Of a stretch of 64,000 nt of DNA, positions 26,379 to 33,833 are shown piece by piece. Each line of letters begins with the position of its first letter. Position 1 is the first letter of the stretch. This DNA comes from Paenisporosarcina sp. HGH0030 (GTDB lineage Bacteria; Bacillota; Bacilli; Bacillales_A; Planococcaceae): the NCBI RefSeq assembly GCF_000411295.1, contig NZ_KE150421.1, positions 1,945,451-2,009,450 of the forward strand. Direction: 5' to 3'. The position numbers were made by a program, and so were the translations under genes. The notes under the pieces were generated by a model. It was not told where the DNA came from and ran no database searches. It saw only the letters and a program-made list of their open reading frames with translations.

Positions 26379-27206
26379 ATGATGCATACTGCTGTTAAAG
26401 CTGAATCCCTTTCAATTGGATATACTGATCATTTACTATTTGAGAATTTGAATTTACATATACCCCGTGGGGAAATATCTGTTTTTGTTGGTAGCAATGG
26501 TTGCGGAAAGTCAACGTTGCTTCGTTCTATTGCACGTTTATTGAAACCGACAACCGGTTCTGTCCTATTGGAAGGAAAAGATGTTCACCGCATGTCTTCC
26601 AAAGAAGTGGCTAAAAAAATGGGTATACTGCCTCAATCACCCGTTTCACCAGAAGGTCTGACGGTTCATGATTTGGTGAAGCAAGGCCGTTATCCCCACC
26701 AGTCATGGTTGAAGCGCTGGACTGAAGAAGATACAGAAAAAGTGGAAGCCGCAATGGAAGCAACGCGAATTAGCGATCTTCGTGACCGCGCCGTTGATAC
26801 ATTATCCGGTGGCCAACGACAACGTGCTTGGATTGCAATGACACTCGCTCAAGATACCGATCTCATCTTGCTTGATGAACCTACGACTTATTTGGACATG
26901 ACGCACCAAATTGAAATTTTGGATTTGCTGTTTGAATTAAATGAGAAAAAAGATCGTACCATCGTGATGGTATTACATGATTTGAACTTAGCATCCCGAT
27001 ACGCCCACAATATCATTGCCATTAAAAATGGCGATGTCCATGCTCAAGGTAAACCGGAAGATATCATTACTTGTGATTTAGTTAGATCAGTATTTGGTAT
27101 GGAATGCCAAGTTTCAAAAGATCCAATGTTCGGCACACCTCATTGCATCCCTTATGGTCGGGGACGCTGTGTAGTACCAGAATTACGAGTTTCTACAGGT
27201 GCGTAA
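26379..27206 (+). CDS. Iron-siderophore ABC transporter ATP-binding protein (FecE/FhuC/YusV type)
   Basis: About 275 residues. Walker A VGSNGCGKSTLLRS, Q-loop LPQSPVSPEGLTV, signature LSGGQRQRAWIAM, Walker B DLILLDEPTTYLDM and the H-loop VLHDLNLASRY are all intact, and their wording is typical of ferric-siderophore importers. The gene has a Fur box but no permease or binding protein beside it. It may act as a shared ATPase for systems encoded elsewhere, as YusV does in Bacillus subtilis. Start: GGAGG precedes tandem ATGs at 26379/26382. Confidence 0.92.
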   Translation: MMHTAVKAESLSIGYTDHLLFENLNLHIPRGEISVFVGSNGCGKSTLLRSIARLLKPTTGSVLLEGKDVHRMSSKEVAKKMGILPQSPVSPEGLTVHDLVKQGRYPHQSWLKRWTEEDTEKVEAAMEATRISDLRDRAVDTLSGGQRQRAWIAMTLAQDTDLILLDEPTTYLDMTHQIEILDLLFELNEKKDRTIVMVLHDLNLASRYAHNIIAIKNGDVHAQGKPEDIITCDLVRSVFGMECQVSKDPMFGTPHCIPYGRGRCVVPELRVSTGA

Positions 27207-27208
27207 GT

Positions 27209-27877
27209 ATGAAGGATAGTCTTAAACAACTTTCTGTGTTTGTCGATGATGACCGTCAGACCGTTATGACACTCGGTGAGGCTCATACTGCACATGGCAT
27301 AAACAGAATACTTCAAACTGTTCGAGACATAACGGATGCACCAACGGATGCCGTTGCTGCATCTGTTTTTTTTCGCCGAATCGGTTTCTTGTTAGCAGCT
27401 CAATTCAATACGATTGCGGTACACAAGCAAGTTTTTGCCGGACCTTTAAACCACATTGGTATTATTCAGGACGACTATACAATTAAGTTCACAGTACCAA
27501 GTGAAGGCTATATCAAAGTGCAAGATGAAGAACAAGCTTTACGATTCATTCTGGACACCTATGGTCATCCTCTAGTTGAATTCTTTAGTCAACATGCGAA
27601 GATCCCTAAGTTGATTTTATGGGAAAATATATGGGGGTACGTCATATGGGTTTACAGTCAACTTATTCAGGATGATATTACGGCCGCCTCAACGAATCTG
27701 GAATTTTTGTTGCTAGAAAGCACCTGGAAACCGCAAATGAGACGTTCACCTTTTAAGCAATTTTTGCAAAACCAATCAGCCCTTGATGCAATGAAAGACT
27801 ATAAACGAGTTACATGTTGTTTATTAAAAGAAATGCCTAATACCAATAGATGCTCTTATTGCCCACACGCTGACTAA
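27209..27877 (+). CDS. FhuF-like ferric siderophore reductase
   Basis: 222 residues. The C-terminus RVTCCLLKEMPNTNRCSYCPH carries the CC-x10-C-x2-C pattern of FhuF/(2Fe-2S) siderophore-iron reductases. The central WENIWGYVIWVY region corresponds to the conserved WENxxxY/W segment of that family. It releases iron from imported ferric siderophores by reduction. The ATG lies two bases after the ATPase stop, so it belongs to the same Fur-regulated operon. A paralog lies at 32434-33132. Confidence 0.82.
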   Translation: MKDSLKQLSVFVDDDRQTVMTLGEAHTAHGINRILQTVRDITDAPTDAVAASVFFRRIGFLLAAQFNTIAVHKQVFAGPLNHIGIIQDDYTIKFTVPSEGYIKVQDEEQALRFILDTYGHPLVEFFSQHAKIPKLILWENIWGYVIWVYSQLIQDDITAASTNLEFLLLESTWKPQMRRSPFKQFLQNQSALDAMKDYKRVTCCLLKEMPNTNRCSYCPHAD

Positions 27878-27889
27878 GCGTGTTTTTTT
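27865..27889 (+). terminator. Terminator of the iron operon
   Basis: The ACACGC / GCGTGT stem encloses the stop codon and is followed by a T-run. Confidence 0.8.
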
Positions 27890-28001
27890 AATTACTTCTT
27901 CTTTCCGAATAAATTTATTGTCCGACCCCCTTAAGTTATTAATATATTTCGAAAAATGTATTAGCGTCTAAGGGATGCAAATTTATTAAGAGGTGAAGAA
28001 A

Positions 28002-28589
28002 ATGAAAAATTGGAAAAAAGCAAGCGCTGCTATATTAGCTGCAGGACTTATTACAACTTCTGCTGGGCAAGTTTGGGCCAACGAAACTGAAAAAGTAGAT
28101 TCTAGTTTAGAAGTTTCTCAAGACACTACTGTTACAGCTGAAGATTTAGAAATTGCTTCATTAGTTCCAACTGGTTATACTGCCAACAATATTTTTGCAC
28201 TATCTAAAAACATTGAGAAAATTAGTAATCCAACAGCAAAAGCTGCATTGCAAAAAAACATTGATAAAGCATTAGCTAAATGGGCTGAGAAAAATGCTGA
28301 AACACCTGAAGTTCCTGAAGTAGAACTTCCTGAAACTCCAGAAGCTCCAGAAGCGGAACTTCCTGAAACTCCAGAAGCTGAAGTTCCTGCAACTGACGCT
28401 CCTGAAAGTGATGTTCCTGTAGTTGAAGCTCCTGATACTGAAGTTGATGAAGAGAAGGAATTAAATGAAAAAGCTACAGCTGCTCTAGCTAAAGCTGAAG
28501 AGAAAAAGACTGCCGCTCTAGCTAAAGCTGAAGAGAAAAAGGCTGATGCATCTGAAAAAGCTGCAAAAGCAAAAAATGGTAAAGAATAG
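28002..28589 (+). CDS. Secreted protein with Pro/Glu and Ala/Lys/Glu repeats
   Basis: 195 residues. A signal peptide (about 1-27) ends AGQVWA. A short region (about 55-95) follows, then acidic Pro-rich repeats of the type ELPETPEAPEA (about 105-145). A helical tail has two exact copies of AALAKAEEKK (about 160-185). There is no sortase motif, so a freely secreted or wall-associated protein is likely. I chose the ATG at 28002 (AGAGGTG seven bases upstream) over a GTG nine bases earlier that overlaps the ribosome site. No family recognised. Confidence 0.75.
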   Translation: MKNWKKASAAILAAGLITTSAGQVWANETEKVDSSLEVSQDTTVTAEDLEIASLVPTGYTANNIFALSKNIEKISNPTAKAALQKNIDKALAKWAEKNAETPEVPEVELPETPEAPEAELPETPEAEVPATDAPESDVPVVEAPDTEVDEEKELNEKATAALAKAEEKKTAALAKAEEKKADASEKAAKAKNGKE

Positions 28590-28618
28590 TACAAATAACT
28601 AAATTAAGCATACAAATC

Positions 28619-28650
28619 GAGCCCAATTCGCATCCGAATTGGGCTCTTTT
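28619..28650 (+). terminator. Terminator of the secreted-protein gene
   Basis: A perfect 12-bp stem GAGCCCAATTCG / CGAATTGGGCTC, loop CATC, T-tail. Confidence 0.92.
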
Positions 28651-28719
28651 AATATGCCTTATATCAGCTTTGAATATGATTAGCACTCGCTTTTAGCCAA
28701 TCTTCCCTTGAGTAAACTA

Positions 28720-30276
28720 TCAATTCTCTATTTTAATTGGATTTGCAATGACTGTTCTATTTCTCCCTTGTTGTTTTGCTTGATATAATGCTTTATCTGT
28801 AGCGTGAAGTAACTGGGAAAAATGATTTGCGGTCTCTGAGGAATTTCCTATCCCCATTGAAACAGTGATTGGTTTTCCAGATGGGCTTATGGTGTTTTCA
28901 GTTTTTTTTCTAATTCGTTCTGCAATCATATTAGCCGTCCCAATATCGGTTTCTGGAAGAACAATCAAAAATTCCTCTCCACCCATGCGGAAACACATAT
29001 CGCTTTCCCTTGTCTCATTTTTTACTAACGTGGAAAGATATTTTAATACTTCATCTCCCACTTGATGTCCGTATTGATCGTTCACGGTTTTAAAAAGGTC
29101 AATATCAAGGAGGATAATCGAATACATTTCTAACGAATTAACTTTCTCTTCTAACGAACGACGATTATAGTAACCTGTCAATGGGTCCAGGTTAGATTCA
29201 CTCTCAACATTGATGATTTTTTTTTCATAAAATTCAACAGCTATTAAAATAGCACGTTCCAATTCTTTTAATTCAAAATACCAGTCTGGAATGAGAGGTT
29301 TCGGTACCGAAGAATCTACTGTAATCTGTTGGGCATAGAAGGATAAATTTCTTATCGGGTCCACAATTTTCTTCAACATGACAAGAGACATTAGAAAAAC
29401 AAAAATCATAAATGGAATAGCGATTAAACACACTTGCTTAGCCATTTCTATTGTTGGTTCTAAAATTGCTTTTTTAGGTGTTTGCGATATAATTCCCCAA
29501 TTGTTTGCAGAGCTTGCATATGCCGCTAACATAGGTATCCCTTTAGTATCGAGAATCTCTTGAGCTCCATTTTCTCCTTTTAACACTTTCTGAATGATTT
29601 TGTTCTCTATTGCATTTTCTCCAATTCTAATAGGATCGGGGTGATAGATAATATCGCCATGAGAATCAACTACATATACATACGAATCATTTTGATGTTT
29701 TGGATGTTGACCAAGTACTTTTTTCAGGCTATTGTCCTCATGTAAATATATGGTTCCAGCAAGAAACCCTAAGTATGAACCATTATCGTCAAAGACGGGC
29801 ACTGAAATAAGCAATATCATTCTTCCTGTCACACTTATGTAAGGCTGTGATATTAAGGGTACTTTTTGTATTAAAGCTTCTTTTGCACCCGGCGTGTTCA
29901 ATTGTATACCCTTCAAGTTTACTTCTGGTGCTGAGGCAACGACCTTTCCTTTTGAATCAACAAATAACGTAGAATTAAAAAAAGTAGTAGAATCTAAAAA
30001 ATGCGTTAATTCTTTATTTATTGCGGTAGAATCTGTATGTAAATATTCACTATCTTGAGATTCCAATGTTAGACTTTTTAACATAGTACTAAAAAGTGAA
30101 TTCGTTGTATCAGCTAACTTTTCTGCATAAAATTGATTTTCTATTAAGTAATTCTTCTCAAGGTTATTTTTACTTACTACTACTCCTGAAATAATACTTC
30201 CTGCTAAAGTACCAATCATGGCAAAGCCCAACAGTGTTAAAATTAGAAATTTAACACTCAGCATTTTTGGTTTCAT
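28720..30276 (-). CDS. Membrane diguanylate cyclase with dCACHE sensor
   Basis: 518 residues. An N-terminal helix (about 12-33), an extracellular double-CACHE-like ligand domain (about 38-275) with KGKVVASAPEVN, a second helix (about 285-305), and a GGDEF domain (about 355-515). The active loop is GGEEF, preceded by RESD, the RxxD inhibitory site at the standard spacing. It should therefore make cyclic di-GMP and be product-inhibited. The start has TTGGAGAAAAAA. It is leftward and alone; the next gene upstream is a PAS kinase in the same orientation after its own terminator. Confidence 0.93.
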   Translation of the reverse strand: MKPKMLSVKFLILTLLGFAMIGTLAGSIISGVVVSKNNLEKNYLIENQFYAEKLADTTNSLFSTMLKSLTLESQDSEYLHTDSTAINKELTHFLDSTTFFNSTLFVDSKGKVVASAPEVNLKGIQLNTPGAKEALIQKVPLISQPYISVTGRMILLISVPVFDDNGSYLGFLAGTIYLHEDNSLKKVLGQHPKHQNDSYVYVVDSHGDIIYHPDPIRIGENAIENKIIQKVLKGENGAQEILDTKGIPMLAAYASSANNWGIISQTPKKAILEPTIEMAKQVCLIAIPFMIFVFLMSLVMLKKIVDPIRNLSFYAQQITVDSSVPKPLIPDWYFELKELERAILIAVEFYEKKIINVESESNLDPLTGYYNRRSLEEKVNSLEMYSIILLDIDLFKTVNDQYGHQVGDEVLKYLSTLVKNETRESDMCFRMGGEEFLIVLPETDIGTANMIAERIRKKTENTISPSGKPITVSMGIGNSSETANHFSQLLHATDKALYQAKQQGRNRTVIANPIKIEN

Positions 30277-30520
30277 ATTTTTTTCTCCAATTGATTTAGT
30301 CCATTAATTCATTCATATATTACACTATTTAGGAATTGATTGGTTATAAACCATAAAAATGTATATTATCAGAAAACTTCGACAGGTAATTCGGAACTCT
30401 TTCGTTCCTTTTATATCCATTAAGGGTCAATGTGAATAGTCTATTAATTATCACCTCATTATTGGACATTCTGAAAGATAATAAATGAGTTACGTAATGT
30501 TTTATGATTACTGCAAAACA
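30277..30520. other. AT-rich intergenic region
   Basis: No convincing gene or recognised regulatory site was seen between the diguanylate cyclase start and the kinase terminator. It must contain the cyclase promoter. Confidence 0.5.
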
Positions 30521-30550
30521 AAACAGCACAGTTAATTAACTGTGCTGTTT
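30521..30550. terminator. Terminator of the PAS kinase gene
   Basis: A 30-bp perfect palindrome AAACAGCACAGTTAA / TTAACTGTGCTGTTT, T-rich on either side. Confidence 0.8.
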
Positions 30551-30586
30551 TATAAAGTTTCTTATGTCACAATTCGTATTAGCTAG

Positions 30587-31813
30587 TTATGCTTTCAATA
30601 ACGATTGGGTGATAGTAGGTAACATTATTTCTATCGTTGTTCCCTCATTTAATTTACTTTCAATTGTTAATTTACCGTTATGACTTTCGATTATCTTATA
30701 ACAGGTCATTAGTCCAAGACCAGTACCCTTTTCCTTTGTTGTATAAAATGGCTCTCCCAGTGTTGGCAATCGTTCTGTTGGAATTCCGATACCTTCATCA
30801 ATAATTTGAATAGAAATTTTATCTTCTTCTTTTTTCTTAACCTTAACCTCAATACTTCCCCCCTGAGGCATGGCTTCGATTGAATTTTTAAGAAGGTTTA
30901 GAAAAACCTGCTTTAACTGATTTTTATCGCAACTCACCATTGGCAAATCACTTTCAAACTCAACAAAAATTTGAACATTGTTCAATATTGACTGGGTATT
31001 AATTAAGGTTACTATTTCTTTTATCAATATCGTAATGTCTTGTTCTAGAAAAGTTGCTACGCTTGGTTTGGCGAGAACCATGAATTCACCTACGATTGAA
31101 TTTATCCGTTCAAGCTCTGATTCTACAATATCAAAATATTCATCTTTGAGCTCATTGGACTTCAATAGATATATAAATCCTTTGATGGATGTTAGGGGAT
31201 TACGGACTTCATGGGCTATACCTGCTGCCATTTGACCCAACATAGCCAGTTTTTCTGACTTTTGGAGTTGCTGTTCGTTCTGTGCTTTTCTTATAGTGAT
31301 ATCCTTTCCAATTGAAAGGATTGCCTCTTTTTCACCAAAAACGATATACAATGAAGAAACTTCAAAAAAGAACATCGATCCATCAAAACGTTTCATTCTG
31401 TGTTCTATACTGTTTAACGGAAGTTTCTGTTTCATTGCCTGTTTTACTCGTTCGTGAATACGCTCTGTGTACTCGGGCTCAAAAAAGTCATGTATGGATT
31501 TTCCGATTATGTCTCCCATATTGGAAGCTCCAAACATGCAAACAGTGGCTTTATTTACATAAACAATCCTATTATCCTGATGGATAATAACTGATTCAGG
31601 CAATGAATCAATCAACCTTTTATAGCTTTCCCCACTAGACCGTGCCTGTTTTTCATAGTAACGAGCTTTATCATATTGCCTTCCAACAAGCCAAGCAATA
31701 AAAGTAAATATAAAAAAGTCTATCGTAAAAAAACCCTCATAATTCACAATCTTTTGAAAGGTAGTAAATGTTATTGAAATTAACACCAAAATAATTTGAC
31801 CCGAATTATTCAT
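30587..31813 (-). CDS. PAS-domain sensor histidine kinase (KinA/KinE-like)
   Basis: 408 residues. One or two N-terminal membrane helices (about 5-45), a PAS domain (about 65-185: LPESVIIHQDNRIVYVN) and a kinase core with the phospho-accepting His in MAAGIAHEVRNPLTSIKGF. The N box is LNLLKNSIEAM and the G boxes are DEGIGIP and GTGLGL. The H-box wording is that of Bacillus sporulation or phosphorelay kinases. No response regulator is adjacent, which fits an orphan kinase feeding a phosphorelay. The ATG at 31813 follows AAGAGGGATAAA. Confidence 0.88.
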   Translation of the reverse strand: MNNSGQIILVLISITFTTFQKIVNYEGFFTIDFFIFTFIAWLVGRQYDKARYYEKQARSSGESYKRLIDSLPESVIIHQDNRIVYVNKATVCMFGASNMGDIIGKSIHDFFEPEYTERIHERVKQAMKQKLPLNSIEHRMKRFDGSMFFFEVSSLYIVFGEKEAILSIGKDITIRKAQNEQQLQKSEKLAMLGQMAAGIAHEVRNPLTSIKGFIYLLKSNELKDEYFDIVESELERINSIVGEFMVLAKPSVATFLEQDITILIKEIVTLINTQSILNNVQIFVEFESDLPMVSCDKNQLKQVFLNLLKNSIEAMPQGGSIEVKVKKKEEDKISIQIIDEGIGIPTERLPTLGEPFYTTKEKGTGLGLMTCYKIIESHNGKLTIESKLNEGTTIEIMLPTITQSLLKA

Positions 31814-32205
31814 TTTATCCCTCTTAAATAAGTATATTTGCAAACAATTATTGTAAATTATTTATTCAACGATTTGACGATATATTTCTTTATCTATATC
31901 TTTTTCCACGATATTCCACTCTTACTAAAAGCTACTACTATTTAATTCGACATTTTAACATTAAAACTCCTCTTTTCCTTTGAAAATTGCATATACAATA
32001 TGTGAAATGCAGGTATTTATTTCATTATTTATTCTGTGCTATGTAGATAAGCAACTTCAAAAAATATCCTTTTTCAACTAACACGTATTTTCATATTTAA
32101 TATAACTACCCCAGTAATATTAAAGAAAGACTACTATTGTCACTGGTCAGTTAGTTGAAGAACAAAAGCCTCCACTTAATAATATTATCGCTTGGATTCT
32201 ACGCT
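31814..32205. other. AT-rich intergenic region upstream of the PAS kinase
   Basis: About 390 bases with no convincing gene. It must contain the kinase promoter, but no clear -35/-10 pair stands out. The downstream end abuts the terminator of the candidate small RNA. Confidence 0.5.
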
Positions 32206-32236
32206 AAAAAAAAATCCATGCACAAGTGCATGGATT
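32206..32236 (-). terminator. Terminator of the candidate small RNA
   Basis: AATCCATGCAC / GTGCATGGATT (11-bp arms, AA centre) is followed on the minus strand by nine T residues. No protein-coding gene on the minus strand lies to its right for more than a kilobase. Confidence 0.9.
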
Positions 32237-32364
32237 CATAGTCTTGACTAACACAACTTAACGATGAGGGGGGTTAAGAATGTGTTTTTATGATCAGCAT
32301 CGATTTGGAGAAAAGTCGCTGACATGGCTTCTTCCCTAATTTTCAGAAAGATTGTCTTTGGTAT
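32206..32364 (-). ncRNA. Candidate Fur-repressed small RNA (FsrA-like in logic)
   Basis: A minus-strand unit is bounded by a near-consensus promoter (TTGACA, 17 bases, TATCAT; 32399-32371), with a perfect Fur box over the -10, and by a strong terminator at 32236-32206. The predicted transcript is about 158 nt. Its middle has AACCCCCCTCATC (C-run 32273-32268), complementary to AGGGGGG-type ribosome sites, as in Bacillus FsrA. It also contains a 25-codon frame (32325-32248, weak ribosome site AGGGA), so a small peptide is an alternative. Promoter, operator and terminator are seen; the sRNA function is inferred. Confidence 0.6.
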
Positions 32365-32366
32365 AC

Positions 32367-32385
32367 GATAATGATAATCATTATC
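32367..32385. promoter_or_regulatory. Perfect Fur box in a divergent control region
   Basis: GATAATGATAATCATTATC matches the 19-bp Fur consensus. It overlaps the -10 of the leftward small-RNA promoter and lies upstream of the rightward FhuF-like gene. Confidence 0.92.
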
Positions 32386-32399
32386 ACTCAATATGTCAA
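32371..32399 (-). promoter_or_regulatory. Promoter of the candidate small RNA
   Basis: On the minus strand TTGACA (32399-32394) and TATCAT (32376-32371) are exactly 17 bases apart. The predicted start is near 32364. Confidence 0.7.
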
Positions 32400-32433
32400 C
32401 ACTTTACCGGTTAATTTTTTGTATACTACATTT

Positions 32434-33132
32434 ATGACTACTTTAACGAACGATCAAATCCGACAATTAAATATGTATAGCACTTACATCATTCCTCCTG
32501 CTCACCCACTGTTTACACGTAAACAAATGGAAGACATTGATTTCCTGGCAGTAGTACAAACAATCACGGGTATTAGCAACAAAACGGTTGCTGCTTCTTA
32601 CCTTATGCGTCGCTATGGGATGTTTATATCGACACAATTTGTCATGCTGGCTACTTACGATGAATTATGGTTGGGACAACATGAAGATTTGATGTTTGCT
32701 GCTAATGTTGAATATGGAAATAAGGGTATCAGTATGTATATCGATAAGAAAGACTTTATGGATGTAGAGAACCTTCCTCGTGAAGCTCTCATACAGAAAA
32801 TATTGAAGGAACAAACTTATTCATTGATCCTAGAAATTCGAAAGCACTCTTCTGTCTCTCCTTTGACATTGTGGGAAAACGTTTTTGGATTTTTACTATG
32901 GCACTACTCTGTTCTTCTTGGAAATGCTGCGACTGAAAAGCAAGCTCGCATTGATTTGGAGATCTTAAAATCATCAAACGTTTGGGAAGGAATCGCAAAT
33001 CATTCATTATTTAAAGCCTACTTAAAAGACCTTGAGCCAGCACAGCTTTTGAATTCTCCTGTACGAACTACATGTTGTTTCTCCAAAGATGTTCCGGGAT
33101 TGCAAAAATGCGGTTTCTGTCCTCTTCAATAG
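32434..33132 (+). CDS. FhuF-like ferric siderophore reductase, second copy
   Basis: 232 residues. The C-terminus TTCCFSKDVPGLQKCGFCPL has the CC-x10-C-x2-C pattern, and WENVFGFLLWHYS matches the central family motif. It is a paralog of the protein at 27209-27877. An earlier in-frame ATG at 32371 lies inside the Fur box and cannot be the start. The ATG at 32434 has no ribosome site, and TATACT lies six bases upstream, so a leaderless transcript is possible. Fur control is likely. Role: reductive iron release from siderophores. Confidence 0.78.
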   Translation: MTTLTNDQIRQLNMYSTYIIPPAHPLFTRKQMEDIDFLAVVQTITGISNKTVAASYLMRRYGMFISTQFVMLATYDELWLGQHEDLMFAANVEYGNKGISMYIDKKDFMDVENLPREALIQKILKEQTYSLILEIRKHSSVSPLTLWENVFGFLLWHYSVLLGNAATEKQARIDLEILKSSNVWEGIANHSLFKAYLKDLEPAQLLNSPVRTTCCFSKDVPGLQKCGFCPLQ

Positions 33133-33225
33133 TTAAAAATACCCATTTGAACATTGGGATGTTTTAGCAATGACTAAATAGGATAAACCTAACATTAAGA
33201 AGATGAAAAGGAGCGTGTCAATGAC

Positions 33226-33531
33226 ATGGAAAACATTCAAGGTAAAGTTCAAGAGGAATTAAATAATGTAAGTTCAGAAAAAAAAGAAGAAATCTTAGCG
33301 AATTTTTCAACCTTTAAATCTTATTTAGGCGATAAAGTAGCAATGGGTGAAAAATTAGGTCTTGGCGAAGAGCAATTAGCAAAGACTGCTGAAAAAGTAG
33401 CAGGCTATTTAGCAAATAATGAAGAGCCTCGTAACAGCGAAGAAAATTTGTTACAAGAATTATGGAAGTCTGGCGATAAAGATCAGCAACATGCTTTGGC
33501 TCACATGTTAGTTAATATGGTGAGAAAATAA
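33226..33531 (+). CDS. DUF3243 family protein
   Basis: 101 residues with the DUF3243 (YmfJ-like) pattern: FKSYLGDKVAMGEKLGLGEEQ, then LLQELWKSGDKDQQHALAHMLVNMV. It is a small soluble cytosolic helical protein of unknown function, conserved in Bacillales. The ribosome site AAGGAG is 12 bases before this ATG. A better-spaced ATG at 33221 is in another frame and gives only 13 codons. It is followed closely by a small acidic protein gene. Confidence 0.82.
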   Translation: MENIQGKVQEELNNVSSEKKEEILANFSTFKSYLGDKVAMGEKLGLGEEQLAKTAEKVAGYLANNEEPRNSEENLLQELWKSGDKDQQHALAHMLVNMVRK

Positions 33532-33554
33532 GCATTTGAAAGGTGTGGATTCGT

Positions 33555-33782
33555 ATGACGAACAAACCTTTTGACGATAAAGAACGTAAAAATCAAAAAG
33601 TTCGTAAATTAGACAATCCAGATGTAGTAGAAACTGACAAGGAAAGCCTCTTCGATATGCATGAAGACATGCAAACCGTGGATGCTGTACCTGTTGAAGA
33701 ATTAAATGAAAAAGTAAAAGATGAAGAAAATAAACGACATTCAAAAGATACTTCTTCAAGTGAAGAACGTTATCCAGAATAA
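33555..33782 (+). CDS. Small acidic, highly charged hypothetical protein
   Basis: 75 residues, no hydrophobic segment, rich in Asp/Glu/Lys (MTNKPFDDKERKNQKVRKL start, SSSEERYPE end) and probably disordered. AAAGGTG lies upstream. It is likely co-transcribed with the DUF3243 gene 23 bases before it. No family recognised. Confidence 0.65.
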   Translation: MTNKPFDDKERKNQKVRKLDNPDVVETDKESLFDMHEDMQTVDAVPVEELNEKVKDEENKRHSKDTSSSEERYPE

Positions 33783-33784
33783 GC

Positions 33785-33820
33785 GAAAGCCGGACTCTCC
33801 TTTTGGAGAATCCGGCTTTT
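33785..33820 (+). terminator. Terminator after the small acidic protein gene
   Basis: AAAGCCGGA..CTCC / GGAG..TCCGGCTTTT with loop TTTT. It can also serve the convergent AI-2E gene. Confidence 0.85.
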
Positions 33821-33833
33821 CACATTTCTATCA

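Noticed and set aside
28175-28594. 139-codon Ser/Ala-rich frame opposite the secreted repeat protein
   Set aside because: Antisense shadow of a repetitive Ala/Glu/Lys gene that has its own signal peptide, ribosome site and terminator.
32371-32433. N-terminal extension of the second FhuF-like protein from the ATG at 32371
   Set aside because: That ATG lies inside a perfect Fur box and has no ribosome site. The extension is not similar to the paralog.
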